64,000 nucleotides of DNA from Armigeres subalbatus (lineage: Eukaryota > Arthropoda > Insecta > Diptera > Culicidae), in assembly GCF_024139115.2 (NCBI RefSeq), contig NC_085140.1, forward strand, positions 337,095,099 through 337,159,098. The letters are read 5' to 3'. Of the stretch, positions 23,144 to 35,455 are shown one piece after another. The first letter of the stretch is position 1, and each line of letters opens with the position of its first letter. The notes under the pieces were generated by a model. It did no database searches and was not told the origin of the DNA. It worked only from the letters and a program-made list of their open reading frames with translations. The position numbers and the translations under genes were made by a program.

Positions 23144-24171
23144 CAGGGGTTAGACAAAAAGGTTGAGATATGCAAAAAAATGTCGAAGTTCAAATCAGCA
23201 TAGCTTTGCGTACAATGATCCCATTTTGATGAAACTGGGACCATCGGACGCGGAAACTCTTCTAGTATACTATCCCAATGCAAAACCTCTGGTTGGCCAT
23301 TGGCCACCGGAGATGTTTCGGGTTTTCTGAGAGTATGTTAAAAATGCATTTTTTCTTCTGCTTGTCATTTTATATGACGTTTACTGGCATCATGTTTTAT
23401 GCATTCCCCAGAAACTAGAACTATTATGCTGACCAATGCTGGCTGCAGATCGAGAATCCATTAGGTATACGCAGAGATATGGCCATTTTCGTGAAAACGG
23501 CCATACACCCTGAACAAATATTACTTTCGCAGAACACCAGGAACCTGTTACAAATTGGCCAGAGAGTCTTACAGTCCTCAAAATGTATCTTTAATAAAGA
23601 TCCTACATTCATCGTCGTGGAAAAACATGCATGCACGGTTCCAGATGGTGCCAATACCGGCCCCTTATGGAAGGCCCATGGAACCTGCTGTAAGAGTGAC
23701 AGTGGATACTATCATTCTGGAAATGTTTCTGTAATCATCGCCTCGGAAAGCCATGAAGTCAGATACTCATATTTGCATTATTCCAATCTGTTAAAATTTC
23801 TTCATGTTCCCGGTACCGTTTTTACGAAAATGGCTTTATCTCTGCATAGTTTAGATGGATTCTCGATCTACAGCCACGATTGGTCGCCGTATTAGTTCTA
23901 GTTTTTGAAGAAAACATAAAACATGATGAAAGTAAACGTCACATAAAATGACAAGCAGTGGAAAAAATGCATCTTGAACATACCCTCGGAAACCCGGAAC
24001 ATCTCCGGTGGTCAAGGACCAATCTCAGGTTTTGAAGAAGGACAGTATACTAGAAGAGTGTCCGCTTCTGATGGTCCTAGTTTTATCAAAATCGGATTAT
24101 TATACGCAAAGTTATGCTGATTTGAACTTCAGCATAATTTTACCTATCTCAACCTTTTTGTCTAACCCCTG
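23144..24171. mobile_element. element with about 370-bp inverted arms
   Basis: The left arm (23144 to about 23515) and right arm (about 23800-24171) are reverse complements at roughly 80 percent by eye, from the outermost CAGGGGTTAGACAAAAAGG inward. About 280 bp lies between them. The total is 1028 bp, with no transposase and no clear target duplication. The form fits an old fold-back or long-TIR non-autonomous DNA transposon. Confidence 0.8.
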
Positions 24172-24374
24172 TACCTTTAAAAAACTGGTATGAAGTGACG
24201 CAAGATTTTGAAGGGGAAAATCGCGGTTTCTACCTTTTCTCGACTTTGATAACTAATATCTCAAAAACTATGACTCGTAGCGACCTAAAATTTTGGGGTT
24301 ATCTTATCTTGTGTATTTACTTTCGAAATAAAATAGTGAAAAAATGATTGGTGAAAGCTGATTTTCCGATTAAT
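24172..24374. other. short unassigned stretch
   Basis: AT-rich, nothing recognised. Confidence 0.4.
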
Positions 24375-27075
24375 TTATTTATTTATTAACAGACTAAGGC
24401 CGGAGTGGCCTGTGCTGCACATAAAAGTCTTCTCGATTCAGCTCGGTCCATGGCTGCACTTCGCCAACCACGCAGTCTGCGGATGGTCCGCAAATCGTCC
24501 TCCACCTGATCGATCCACCTTGCCCGCTATGCACCTCGCCTTCTCGTTCCCATCGGATCGTTGTCGAGAACCATTTTCACCGGATTACTGTCCGACATTC
24601 TGGCTACGTGCCAGTTTAGTCTGATGTAGGCTTCCTCCATCCTCTCAAAGTTACGTGCCATGATATCAATGTCGTCGGCGAAACCAAATAACTGGACGGA
24701 CTTCGTGAAAATCGTACCACTCGTGTCAATCCCTGCCCTTCGTATTACTCCCTCCAAAGCAATGTTGAATAGCAGACACGAAAGACCATCACCTTGCCGT
24801 AACCCTCTACGCGTTTCGAAGGGACTCAAGAATGCCCCTGAAACTCGAACTACGCACATCACCTGATCCATCGTCGCCTTGATCAATCGTATCAGTTTAT
24901 CCGGAAATCCGTTTTCGTGCATTAGCTGCCATAGCTGGTCCCGATCGATTGTATCATATGCGGCTTTGAAGTCGATAAATAGATGATGTGTGGGCACGTT
25001 GTATTCGCGGCATTGCTGCAATACCTGACGTATGGCGAACATCTGGTCTGTGGTAGAGCGTTCACCCATAAATCCCGCCTGGTACTGCCCCACGAACTCT
25101 CTTGCAATTGGTGTTAGTCGACGGCATAAAATTTGGGAGAGTACCTTGTAGGCGGCGTTCAGCAATGTGATTACGCGGTAGTTGCTACAATCCAGCTTAT
25201 CGCCCTTTTTGTAGATGGTACACACGACACCTTCCATCCACTCCTGCGGCAGAACCTCGTCCTCCCAAACTTTGGTAATCACCCAGTGCAACGCTCTAGC
25301 CATTGCCTCACCACCGTGTTTAAACAGCTCTCCTGGTAGTTGGTCAACTCCAGGGGCTTTGTTGTTTTTCAGCCGGCCGATCTCCTCCTGGATTTCCTGG
25401 AGAGTCGGAACCAGAAGTTGCATGTCCTGCACGCGTGCTCTTAGGTTCATTACCATACTGCCACCGTTGTCTGCCACATCGCCATTCAGTTGCTCTTCGT
25501 AGTGCTGCCGCGCCGCCACTTCTGGATCACCTCACGCTCGTTTGTAAGAAGGTTCCCGTTTATGTCCTTATCCATATCGGGCTGTGGCATGTGACCCATA
25601 CGTGAACGAATCAACTTCTCATCGAACTCGCGCTATTAGCGCGGTACAGTTGCTCCGTCTCTTCACGGTCTCAATCTTCCTGCTTGCGCTTTTTCCTCCG
25701 AAAAATCAAGTTTTGTCTGTTCCGCGTCCGTTTGTATCGTGCCTCGTTCGCCCTCGTGCGGTGTTGCAGCAATCTCGCCCATGCTGCATTCTTCTCCTCA
25801 ACTAACTGCTCACATTCGCCGTCATACCATAGAAGATCGAATATCTCTCCAGCCATCTTCAAGAGATGCTGCGCCTAGCTGCTCTTCCGTTGGGAGTGCC
25901 ACTTCCAGCTGCTGCGCGTAGTCTTGGGCTAGTCTACCGTCTTGTAGCCGCCCAATGTTTAGCCGAGGCGGTTGACTCCGACGCATGTTGTATACCATCG
26001 AGAGTTTTGAGCGCAGACATACCGCAACGAGGTAGTGGTCGGATTCAATATTCGCACTGCGGTAAGTGCGTACGTTCATGATGTCGGAGAAGAATTTACC
26101 GGCGATTAGAACGTGGTCGATTTGGTTTTCCGTTACTTGATTAGGTGATTTCCATGTGGCCTTGTGGATATTCTTGCGGGGGAAGAAAGTGCTTCGGACT
26201 ACCATTCCGCGGCAGGCTGCAAAGTTTATGCATCGTTGGCCGCTGTCGTTCGATACGGTATGCAGACTATCCGGTCTATACATTTCCTCCCTTCCTACTT
26301 GAGCGTTCATGTCGCCAATGACGATTTTGACGTCCCGCAGTGGGCATCCATCGTATGTCTGCTCCAGCTGTGCATAGAACGCTTCTTTCTCGTCGTCGGG
26401 TCTCCCTTCGTGTGGGCAGTGCACGTTGATGATGCTATAGTTGAAGAAACGGTCTTTTATCCTCAGCTTGCACATCCTTGCATTGATTGGCTGCCACCCA
26501 ATCACGCGTTGGCGCATCCCTAGCGGTTCCCAGCTCGTTGGTGGTGCCACAGCTTTGGTAGAAGGTAGCCGCTCGATGCCCGCTTTTCCACACTTTCTGT
26601 CCTGTCCAGCAGATTTCCTGTAGCGCTACGACATCGAAGTTGCGGGGATGTAATTCATCGCAGATTATCCTGTCGCAACCTGCGAAGCCTAGCGACTTGC
26701 AGTTCCATGTTCCAAGCTTCCAATCGTGATCCTTTATTCGTCGCCTAGGTCTTTGCCGATTGTATCGAGTCGTATTATCTTCTATGTCGTTCGTAATGTT
26801 TGTTTTTAAAGGCGGCTTATTGGGCCTGCGCAAACCTCCTGTCTCGTCGGAGCGCCGTCGTGTCAGGGCTGTTTAGCGTCCCAGCGTGTGCTTTGAGCGG
26901 CACACGGTCGCTTTGGCGGAGCCTACTTGCGGATACATGCAGCTTTTTATAGAGGTTTAACAGGGCCCACTGTCAAACCCCACCACATCCTAGGCAGGCG
27001 CCACAACTCGCAGATGGCCTGGGGAGGGATCGTCAAGCCCATGGACATAGTCCCTGCTGCCCCCAGATTTTCCGA
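24375..27075 (-). mobile_element. RTE-clade LINE, full 5' end, internal deletion
   Basis: On the minus strand it starts with a GGGGGCAGCAGGGACTATGT leader at about 27075, reads endonuclease then reverse transcriptase, and ends with AGGCCACTCCGGCCTTAGT and a (TAAA)n-type tail at about 24375. There is no zinc-knuckle ORF1, as usual for RTE. After the RT core the sequence jumps from EEAYIRLN to WHVARMSDSNP (near 24636), so the middle of the C-terminal domain is deleted; that part is present in the copy at 42560-44744. Confidence 0.85.
24527..26833 (-). pseudogene. RTE endonuclease-RT ORF, frameshifted
   Basis: Endonuclease: KLGTWNCKSLGF, catalytic Glu in LQEICWTG, IGDMNAQVG and the ESDHYLV triad residue, in two frames (26833-26435 and 26550-25822). 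A linker at about 25862-25671 is followed by the RT frame 25519-24527: KNNKAPGVDQLPGELFK, YRVITLLNAAYK, QAGFMGERSTTDQ, RRGLRQGDGLSCLLFN and the FADD box at 24671-24682. One polyprotein originally; at least three frame breaks and a deletion make it non-functional. Confidence 0.85.
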
Positions 27076-28100
27076 TTAATGTCCACCTAAATCCCCATAG
27101 TGCCGGCGTAGATGACCTAGTAGATCAATTGGCTCCAGAGCTATTTGGAAAATCTAGGACATCTACGTTGAACTAATATGAATCCCAAATCATACGTAAG
27201 TGCCTTAGGGGCTTGCATGAACTCAAAGCACTGGCATGAAAATGCTGGCTTGCTCTCTGTTTGTTGCCAGTTGCATAGTTGACCTAGTAGATCATTTGAT
27301 CTGAGTTCCAGAACAATGTGGAGAACCTGCTATATAGAAACAATAGAAGCGCTATCAAATATTTTTGAAGCTGTATATATTGCTCTCATTAGTACGTTTA
27401 TTTTATATATATTTTTAGTTTTTCTCAGGGATTGAATCCAAAAGAGAATGAAAAAATTTATACTTATCACCTGTACATACATTTAAGATATTTAGTATAC
27501 CACGAAAGACTTTTATCCCAAGCTGTCATGATAAAGAGCTGAGAGCTTGGGAGCAAATTTGTTGAACTGTTGTAATGGCTGTTGTTTTCAAGATGGACCA
27601 TGGATGATAAATTCAATTCAATTCCGGTAAGAAGGTAATTCCTTTTTGTTAAAAACAAACGGTTTTTTCTACATGAAATTACTCTCAGTCGAGTGAAATT
27701 TTTTCGCAAGATTCCGACTTTAGTTTTTTTGCTTAAGTGTTTTGAAAAGCATATTATAGATGATGAATTGGTTCTTTTCAGGGTCACCAAATGGCACTCA
27801 AAGAATGCCGAAGAATTTTTCTGAAGAAGGTACGTTGCTGGGACGTCCATAAAAAAAAGTTATAACGTTTCGAAGTTTGATTGTTTAAACCATATGCAAA
27901 AAAAAGTCGCTTATTCGTCCAGCACTGCCGAACCGTAGACCAATAATTTAGCTGAATATTATCTTAAAAATATTGATCTCATAGGAGCTAATTGAAGTTA
28001 TTAAAATACAAGTGAAAGTTGAACATTTCCCATTTCGTTTTTATACGATGACATTCCCACAGAGCTGGTGCAGGCGCCTTGCACTATACATGTTATTTCT
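27076..28100. other. non-coding, short direct repeats
   Basis: The block GACCTAGTAGATCA occurs at about 27112 and 27281 followed by similar text, an old direct repeat. A 127-codon minus-strand frame at 27467-27850 has no recognisable domain and is rich in low-complexity codons. Confidence 0.4.
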
Positions 28101-30340
28101 CCATCAACCATAATGGCTAGATTTGCAAACAACCCACTTTAATTTTTTAATCAGCTGATGAATACTTCTGGTGATCGCCTGACCATAATAAGAAGCATTT
28201 CTTAAAAATGATATATCTGGAACGGCAGTATATTCGAATGGTAATTCTGAATAATAACCAGTTTGAACAAGTGATTCCATTTTCCGGACATTTTTGCTCT
28301 CCCGGGATTTGGAACAATTTATTTTGTATAACTTGTAACGGTTCATTTTATCTTACATGTTAGTGACAAATGTTTGAGTGAAATTGTGTAATGTTCCATT
28401 CCTGAATGTTCTGTGTTTGGGCCTGAAGATAGGCAATTAAAATTATAGATAGAAAGATTCCCAGACACAGACTCAATATTGTTGGTGCCACATGGCACAA
28501 ATTATTTCGAGGTGCCCAAATAGGATCTGAATCCTACACCAAATAGAGCTATGTATACAAAGCCTTGGCTGTTGTAGACAAAATGCAAAACGCAATGAAA
28601 ACACGTTTGCGGGATTTGACTGATGGACCAAAATCTTATAAGGAAACCTCGTCACATCTCGCAATGGGCAACACATTGGACGTTTCTCTAGGGGTACAGA
28701 GAGATCGTCGATCATTTTAATTTGTTGAATGTATTGTAAACTGTTTATATTTGTATGTATGTAAAATAATTTTATTGTAATAAACTCGGGATACCGAAAA
28801 TTATCGATGTTTTTTTTATAAAACTGATTTTTTACTTTAAAAATGATTTATTCAATGTTAAGAGGTAAAGTTCATAGTTCATATAAAGGCCATGTAATAC
28901 AGTGCTCAAATTGAAACTCAATTCAATTTTAATTTTTATCGATTCTTTCAAAAAACGACACCAAGAATCAAATAATGTTAAAGTTTGTGTCGGAAGAGTG
29001 CGCTTTTTGTAATAAATGTTCGCCGAGTCCGAAAAGACGCGTTCGATATCAGTTGAAAGTGGCTTGATTGTTTGTATTGATTGAATTTATTCATATGTGT
29101 ATTGGATTTAGACAGTTGCTGGGTTTTCATTGAAACAACGCATTTTCTGTTGGAAAATCAGGTAGTGTGCGACACTTTGCTGTAAACGATAGATGCGCAG
29201 TGGTATCATTCTGGGCCCATAACCTATTGGAATTTCCTTTACTCCCTGCCAAGCTACTGACTGATTTTTTGCCAGCAGATGCAGCTCTCTTTTACCTTCA
29301 ACAGATTATGGACCCAGAAAGTTTTCGAACTTACAACATAGTGTCGATGGATTAGCCACAAAGACGTAATCACAGTCTTGGATCCATCGATCGGTCGCAT
29401 AAGTCGCGTGGCATAATAGGAATATGGATTGCTGCGTAAGTCGTGGGTAGCGTCGTATGAAATATAGTGGGAAGTAGGATTTTTTGGTAGGTTGCTGGCT
29501 GATTAGTATGAGTCCATGAGGAGGTTTTGGCCGGGAGCTGATCAGCAGAAGCCAGAGGCGCTGGCGAGCATTGAGGTTGGGCCACTTGTAATATACAGGA
29601 CCTCTTATTACAGGTACATGTGCTGGAGAGGTTCTTGTACGAACGTCGAATGGAAGGCAATATGCTCAGGCACTGGTTCGGACATGGAATTGTTTTAGAG
29701 GCGAGAAATTCAGGAAGACTGGCTCAAGAGCGAGGAGATTGCACACTATGAAGGAGTGTTGGGATATCAGCGAGTGCGCAAAACCTCACTGTTGATGGAA
29801 GATGTTATGAAAGCATGTGCTCGCTAGATATATGTAGCTGCTATTTTGTATACATATTGAGAAATATTGGTCCAGCTGCAGTTGCTGGATAATGTATTAG
29901 TCGCTAACAAACCATGGAAAAAAGGGGACTCTAGTGTTGTGTATACCTTGTGAAGGTACTGCACTATCTTCAATATGTATTATTATGTCTGTATTATGTC
30001 TATTATGTATTATGTCTGTGTTATGTCTTATAGCTCCCAATAAAAAGGTGTATTATCTAAGTTGACGTTGCGTGTTCAAAACAAATAAAATGTATGAGCA
30101 TAAGCAGTACACTATTAGTAACTAAAGTGAAAAAGATTTTTTTTATCCTGGGTATCCCGGAATTATTGGGATTTCAAAAATATTATCCCGGGAATCGGGA
30201 TATCCCGGATTTTCCTAGATCGCGGGGTGTCCCGGGATAGAAACTTTAGTTTGGACAACAAATTTAAAAAAAAAATGTGTAAATTGAAACATGTATTTAT
30301 TTGTCATCTCAATCACTTCTGCTGAGAGCCTTTTTTCGAA
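28101..30340. other. unassigned; possible hAT relics
   Basis: Short frames only. At 30303-30335 (plus) ISITSAESLFSNKLL recalls the C-terminal TSAxxE-FS signature of hAT transposases, and 30145-30240 is full of ATCCCGGGATA-type palindromes often seen near hAT ends. A frame at about 28561-28710 reads KALAVVDKMQNAMKTRLRDL without a known match. A TATTATGTCTG microsatellite lies at 29968-30032. Evidence for any one gene is weak. Confidence 0.3.
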
Positions 30341-30351
30341 CAAGCTACTCT

Positions 30352-30918
30352 TTTTTTTTTTTTTTTTTGTTAAATATCTTGGCTGTGCATATGCACAGCA
30401 TATGTTTCGAAATGGACAAATTGATATGAAATTTGCGAAAAAGAATCCACGTGTCTTGGAGGGACTCGAACCCTCAACCTCCTACTCTCTAGATAGGCGT
30501 GATAACCCCTACACAACAAGACCACTTAAAGGTCACGTTTGCGGAAAAGCCATCAGAATCCGAGTACCAACCTCCACCGCGGTTAGCTCTCTTGTTTGCA
30601 AATTGAATATCTTTCGGATGCTTGATTTGCCCAATCGCCACATTTGCTTTACTGTTGTATATCCACAGCCAAGCGAGTGCACATTGTTTATTAAACGAGA
30701 GGATCGCACTCCATGCCCCCCAGCAACGGACTGGGCGGGACGGTATAGAATGCGAATTCAATCGCACTCTGCTGTGCCAAAGGCTTGCTTGGCTAAAGCA
30801 TTTGATGAGTTTGATTGCCTTTACGTAAACGGTCGCGTGTACTCAGACGACTAATGACGGTGAAAGACCGACACTTGATTACAATTAATTGCATATTATT
30901 CGGCAACTCGGCCGTACG
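30352..30918 (-). mobile_element. 567-bp poly(A) retroposon with internal tRNA-like unit
   Basis: On the minus strand it ends in an uninterrupted A-run (T-run at 30351-30368) and is flanked by the 10-bp direct repeat AAGCTACTCT at 30342-30351 and 30919-30928. A tRNA-like segment lies at 30452-30523, so about 395 nt precede it. Possible readings: a composite retroposon, or a SINE placed in an older element. A 188-codon plus-strand frame crossing it is judged spurious. Confidence 0.6.
30452..30523 (-). pseudogene. tRNA-like sequence in retroposon
   Basis: 72 nt that fold as a cloverleaf: acceptor GGTCTTG with CAAGACA (6 of 7 pairs), D arm GTGT...ATCAC (3 of 4), anticodon stem CCTAT/GTAGG with loop CTAGAGA, a 5-nt variable region, and T stem GAGGG/CCCTC with loop TTCGAGT. 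The B box is perfect. The apparent anticodon AGA would be serine, but serine tRNAs have a long variable arm, so this is a tRNA-derived promoter, not a working tRNA. Confidence 0.6.
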
Positions 30919-30929
30919 AAGCTACTCTC

Positions 30930-33220
30930 GTACAAGAGCTTTATTTATACGAATAACAAAGATTGTATCTTCTCAGTGGTAATGAACAGATAAGTATAAG
31001 ATGACGATGAAGTTACATCCATTTGTCACGGAGGTACTTACTTAGGATCCCAATGACCCACTAACTAGTCACTACCCCAAGCAAATGCTGTTATTTCCCA
31101 TCTATAAACCGGCGCTAAAGCTTGTTCTTGTAACACAGTAATTCATTCTTAGCTGGCTACCTGTCACTGACTGTGGGGGTAATTAATTCCGAAGAATTTC
31201 TTGAAGAAGTCAGCCCATTGTTATCCTGACGCAGCCACCACCAGCACCGCCATGCACCTAAGCTCGTTAACCCCGCTTGTAGTTTGCGTTACTCCCGAGA
31301 GCGCCGGAAGCGAACAAAATTTATCGCACCTTCCACCGATCCAGGACGGCCTGGCAGCTTTATTACGGGGTTCGTTCCAGCAGCCAACCACGAAAGGACG
31401 GATACGACGGGGGCAAGCTTTTAATCGTCCTCGAGCAGACTTCCGACAAGTCCGACCGGGGGCAATCGTCCGGGAAAAGTAATTGTAATAAATATTTTCT
31501 TCAACGAACTGTTGGATGGGTGAAAGGGCTTCTTTCCTCCCGTTTTCCACGGCTCCGGGGCATATTAGAGTTGAAGACTTATGGTTACGGTATTTTTGCG
31601 CTCGGGGATCGATGGCTTCCCACTGGGGAGCAAGCGAGTCATCGTCGGCGTAATGGCGATACAAATTTATGGCATGCGGAGTTTAACGACTACTTTTCGG
31701 GAGGGCTTTCTTCCCTTATTATGACAATTGGCGAGACAATTAGGAAATTGGGTGATAAATTTATTACTCGAGTGATGGTGAAATTTACGACTGATTATAA
31801 TCGAGTTGTTTGTTGAAGAAAAGGTTGAGCTCGAACTTTATGACGAGTAGGAGCAATCTGTTCTGGGAAATGAGATATAAGAACAACGATGTCAACCATG
31901 ACCTGTGCCAAGGCTCTTTTGCTTGAGGGAAATAACGACGAACCAGTTTTATCGTCGGGCATGAGAACGATCCAAATCACAAACCGGTATCCCAGCCCGT
32001 TGCAGTTCAAGTTCTGAAATTCCCCCCAACGACTGCACAATGGAAGAGATTAATATAAAATAGTGTCAAAAGTTTCTTTCGTGTCATGAAGAGTGTATAC
32101 TTCTTTTCCGCATTTCAATGTATGAACAACCTGAGTTTTTGCCTCCAATGAAAAAACTGAAGCGTTGCACTGGAAAAATTGATATTTGATATAGATCATT
32201 TTCTAAATTTAATAATAATGATGATCAACATTACCAACAAGTTTATTATTTCGTCTGTTTGTGTAATTAATGAACTTGGGTTAGCATATCGTGATTAAAT
32301 TTGGAGAACACAAAGTTTCCTCTGTTCGATGATATTTTGGTGCATTGTGTCATCAATTAACAGAAATAGTTATCTGTAAATGAAAAAAAAAGAAATAATA
32401 TTTTACACTGAAACTTTGAGGAATATTAAAAAAATGTTTTCTACAAATTCAATTATTGCACATCAAAACAAATCTATTAATATTAGTATCTTCATCTTGT
32501 TGCTTTTTGACTTAGTTCTCCCATTGTGGAATAAATGATTTATATTTCCCATACTTCGAATTCTCGTTCTTGTTTGTCTGACTAAATCTCGAACACCTCT
32601 TGCCGCTGCAAACAAGCAAATATCCACCACCCTGCAGCTCTTTTTCCAATCCTGGAAAACATGCACATAAAAAAGTCAAAAGTATTTAGGTTAGATTTGT
32701 GGCGGAAGATTTGATTTATATGGATGCGAAAGATCTTTTGTACACGGTTGAACATAATGAGTTGTTCGTAGCACGAACTACAGGAAAAATGGATTATTAG
32801 TTATTTACGGGAATAGTTGCAAGATCGACCGAGTCATAGTTTTACTCATTTCCGCATAAGTGTTGGTGCCTTTTGTATATGGTTTTGCAGACAATCCAGT
32901 TCATTGAAAGTGTGAATAGTTTGAATTTACATCAGTGGATTATTGCGTATTTTTCGCTGTGTGTTATGATATCGCAAATTCTGCATAATAGACTTTAATG
33001 CGTATTTACAGTCCACGAGCGGAAGAATTGTCCATCTCATGAATATTCGATCAAACTGCCGGTCCGTTGCCGGTTCGGAACGATATGATTGGAGAACAAG
33101 CCTTTGCATCCGCCACACGCTCGTGGACTCCATTTACTAATATAGCTCGCAGCTTTAGTCATTAGGGAAACGGCAGCAGAATGAACTTCCCATTAAAAGT
33201 GGAAATTGATTATAAATATT
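30930..33220. other. no gene recognised
   Basis: Mixed-composition DNA. Overlapping frames at 31200-31820 on both strands carry no domain. The 31190-32040 part is less AT-rich and may be unique host DNA. Confidence 0.4.
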
Positions 33221-33453
33221 TCAATACCAAATTTACAAAACGACTTATCTGCTTTTCCAAACAAAGATTCAAACGTCGGTTTGACGAATTTGAAAGCCTT
33301 CCCACGCAAACTAACACCATCAACAAGTAGCCGAAGCCTTCACCTACGTATTGATGGTGTTGGTTTGCGTGGGAGTGCTATCAGATTCGTCAAATCGACG
33401 TTTGAATCTTTGTTTACAAAAGTTGATAAGTCGTTTTGAAATTTTGGTATTGA
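33221..33453. mobile_element. fold-back MITE, copy 1
   Basis: 233 bp, nearly all of it two inverted arms of over 100 bp, from TCAATACCAAATTTACAAAA to its complement ending at 33453, sharing CAAAGATTCAAACGTCG and CCACGCAAAC blocks. A related copy is at 55891-56103. Non-coding. Confidence 0.85.
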
Positions 33454-34717
33454 TTTGTATCGTTTTAAAAAGATTAATGAATGAAATATTGAAATGACTA
33501 AAATTGTCAAAAATTTCAAGGAAAATAGCAAATATAACTAAAGCTTGAATTAACTAATTGATGATGTTATTGTTATTTTTCTGCCTAACTGCTGAGCTTA
33601 TATATTTTAGCCTTAGCGAAGCTTAAACCGATCAATTTATTGATTGATACACCGGCCGCGCCTATTGAGATGCCGCATCAAACTCTCCAAACCGGTAATA
33701 ATTATAATTTCATTGCTCCCTGTTATTATCTGATTATGCTCCTTCGCCAGCAGTACTATGAATTATTGAATGAGATATTAACGTCATCAAACGGACGTCA
33801 ACACTTGTAATGCATTTCCAATCTCGATCAACTTTCCCAAAGCACTGAGGGACTCATGAAAGAATATGTTTGAATATTTTCATTTTATTGTATGGCATGA
33901 AGCGTAAATTTTGTTTTGTTTTCGATTTTAATTGAAGCGCTTTGTAGATAACAGAGGTAACAGAGATACCACTCATAGAGAATTCTCGCACTTCTACTTA
34001 GGACCTTTCGAATAATAAAGCGACAAATATGTTTGCACGTGGGTCGCCGCTGGAAGGATTCGGCTTTAGGGATCAGTATGGAGAGGATGGCGGCTCCGGC
34101 TTGTTGGTGCACCTGATGCTAGCTTGTTCCGATGCAAACCATAGAACCGGACTGATTGGTCCCGAGATGGCTGTACCTATGTGGAACGAACGATGGGGAT
34201 AAATTACCGATCATCTGGCGGAATATGTGTCATTGGTGGCTCATAAATATTAGCTTGGCTCAATTGAATCTGACAGGAGGAGACGACCTGGTATTGGACA
34301 ACATCATTTTATGCCCAGGTTGATGTACTTTAGATCAGTGGTGATTAGTTGTGGAATCGATCAAACGGCTGGAATTTCTATGTTTCTGTTGAATGCAAGC
34401 TGTACTGATTTATAGGCTTAAAGCATCCGTTAATATTGAGAACTTATTCTTCGGATTCATGTGGGTGAAATCTGGATTATAGAATAACTGCTGGTGAGCC
34501 TAGACAAGTACTAGATATTGAAGACGGACCTTAATGTTGACGTCGAAATACGTATCAATAAAGTTTCATTGAAGTAGTGAGGTTGCGACTGCAAGAGTGG
34601 CTTTCGACCACCGTCTCGTGAATAAGCCACAAAGCTTCCGACTCTTTATTAAACGGAATTAACAATTAAGTCATAAACGGTAAATTTTGTTCGGAAAAAA
34701 ACTTTTTGTTGGTGTTT
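33454..34717. other. no feature recognised
   Basis: About 1.26 kb with no long frame and no clear repeat. Confidence 0.4.
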
Positions 34718-35440
34718 TTGCCTTCCTCGTATACGTAAAAGCTATACATAAAATAAGATGGATTATTTTATTGATACTAATACCCCCTAAAAGTAAAGTT
34801 TTTTGCTCCCAAAAGTAGATTTCAGAATTTCAACCTGATCCAATCCTGTCAATTCTAATTGGGTTCTTAACGAGCATAAAGTTTATATGAAAAAAAACCC
34901 TTGTTAATCCACTTAACGGTGATGATGCCTTTCTCGTTAATTAAAAAGGGTGACATGAGTTCGTAAAAAAGTAACACTCATAGAATCTCATAAACTCTTA
35001 CTCACTCATAGAATCTCACTCATAAAAAATAACACTCATAGGCGGATAGCGCTTATTTTTCACATTCATAAACAACTGTCATTTTTAAAAATGTCTGTCG
35101 AACGAAGCTTATTCCAAGCAAATCGAATGAGCATAAGTGCCAAAAAACTGATTTTTCCTATACGAGTTTTAAAATTAGCATTTTGGCCATAACTTCTGAC
35201 CCTGACTTCTGGCTTCTGAGTTCTGAGTCCAATCAGGTCAATCTTCAATAGAAAACAATGAGACAGGATTCTACGTTGAGTACAATCTGTTGCGGTTAAG
35301 GATAAGTGCCTAAAAATGAGTGACACTTCTGAGTGACACTTGCGCCCAGACATACACACGCACATACAGACATAACATCAATTCGTCGAATTGAGACGAT
35401 CGGTATATAACACTTTGGGTCTCCGGGCCTTTTATAAAAA
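34718..35440 (+). repeat. mosquito interspersed repeat cluster
   Basis: Opens with TTTTTGCCTTCCTCGTATAC, a terminus that is the inverse of the ATACGAGAAAGGCAAAA end at 10950-10967, and repeats TGCCTTTCTCG near 34927. A tandem CACTCATAGAATCT stretch lies at 34973-35042. The 35225-35440 part has the same blocks as 49900-50110, including GGTATATAACACTTTGGGTC. The Juan copy starts next to its A-run. Confidence 0.65.
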
Positions 35441-35455
35441 AAAAACTTGTTTTCG

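Noticed and set aside
23479..23895. 138-codon frame in the long-arm element as a transposase
   Set aside because: No DDE or zinc-finger motif; much of it is the inverted arm itself.
30452..30523. functional tRNA-Ser(AGA) gene
   Set aside because: Short variable arm, acceptor and D-stem mismatches, and location in a poly(A)-tailed retroposon.
30291..30854. 188-codon plus-strand reading frame
   Set aside because: It crosses a poly(T) run, the tRNA-like unit and retroposon sequence; composition and context show it is not a gene.
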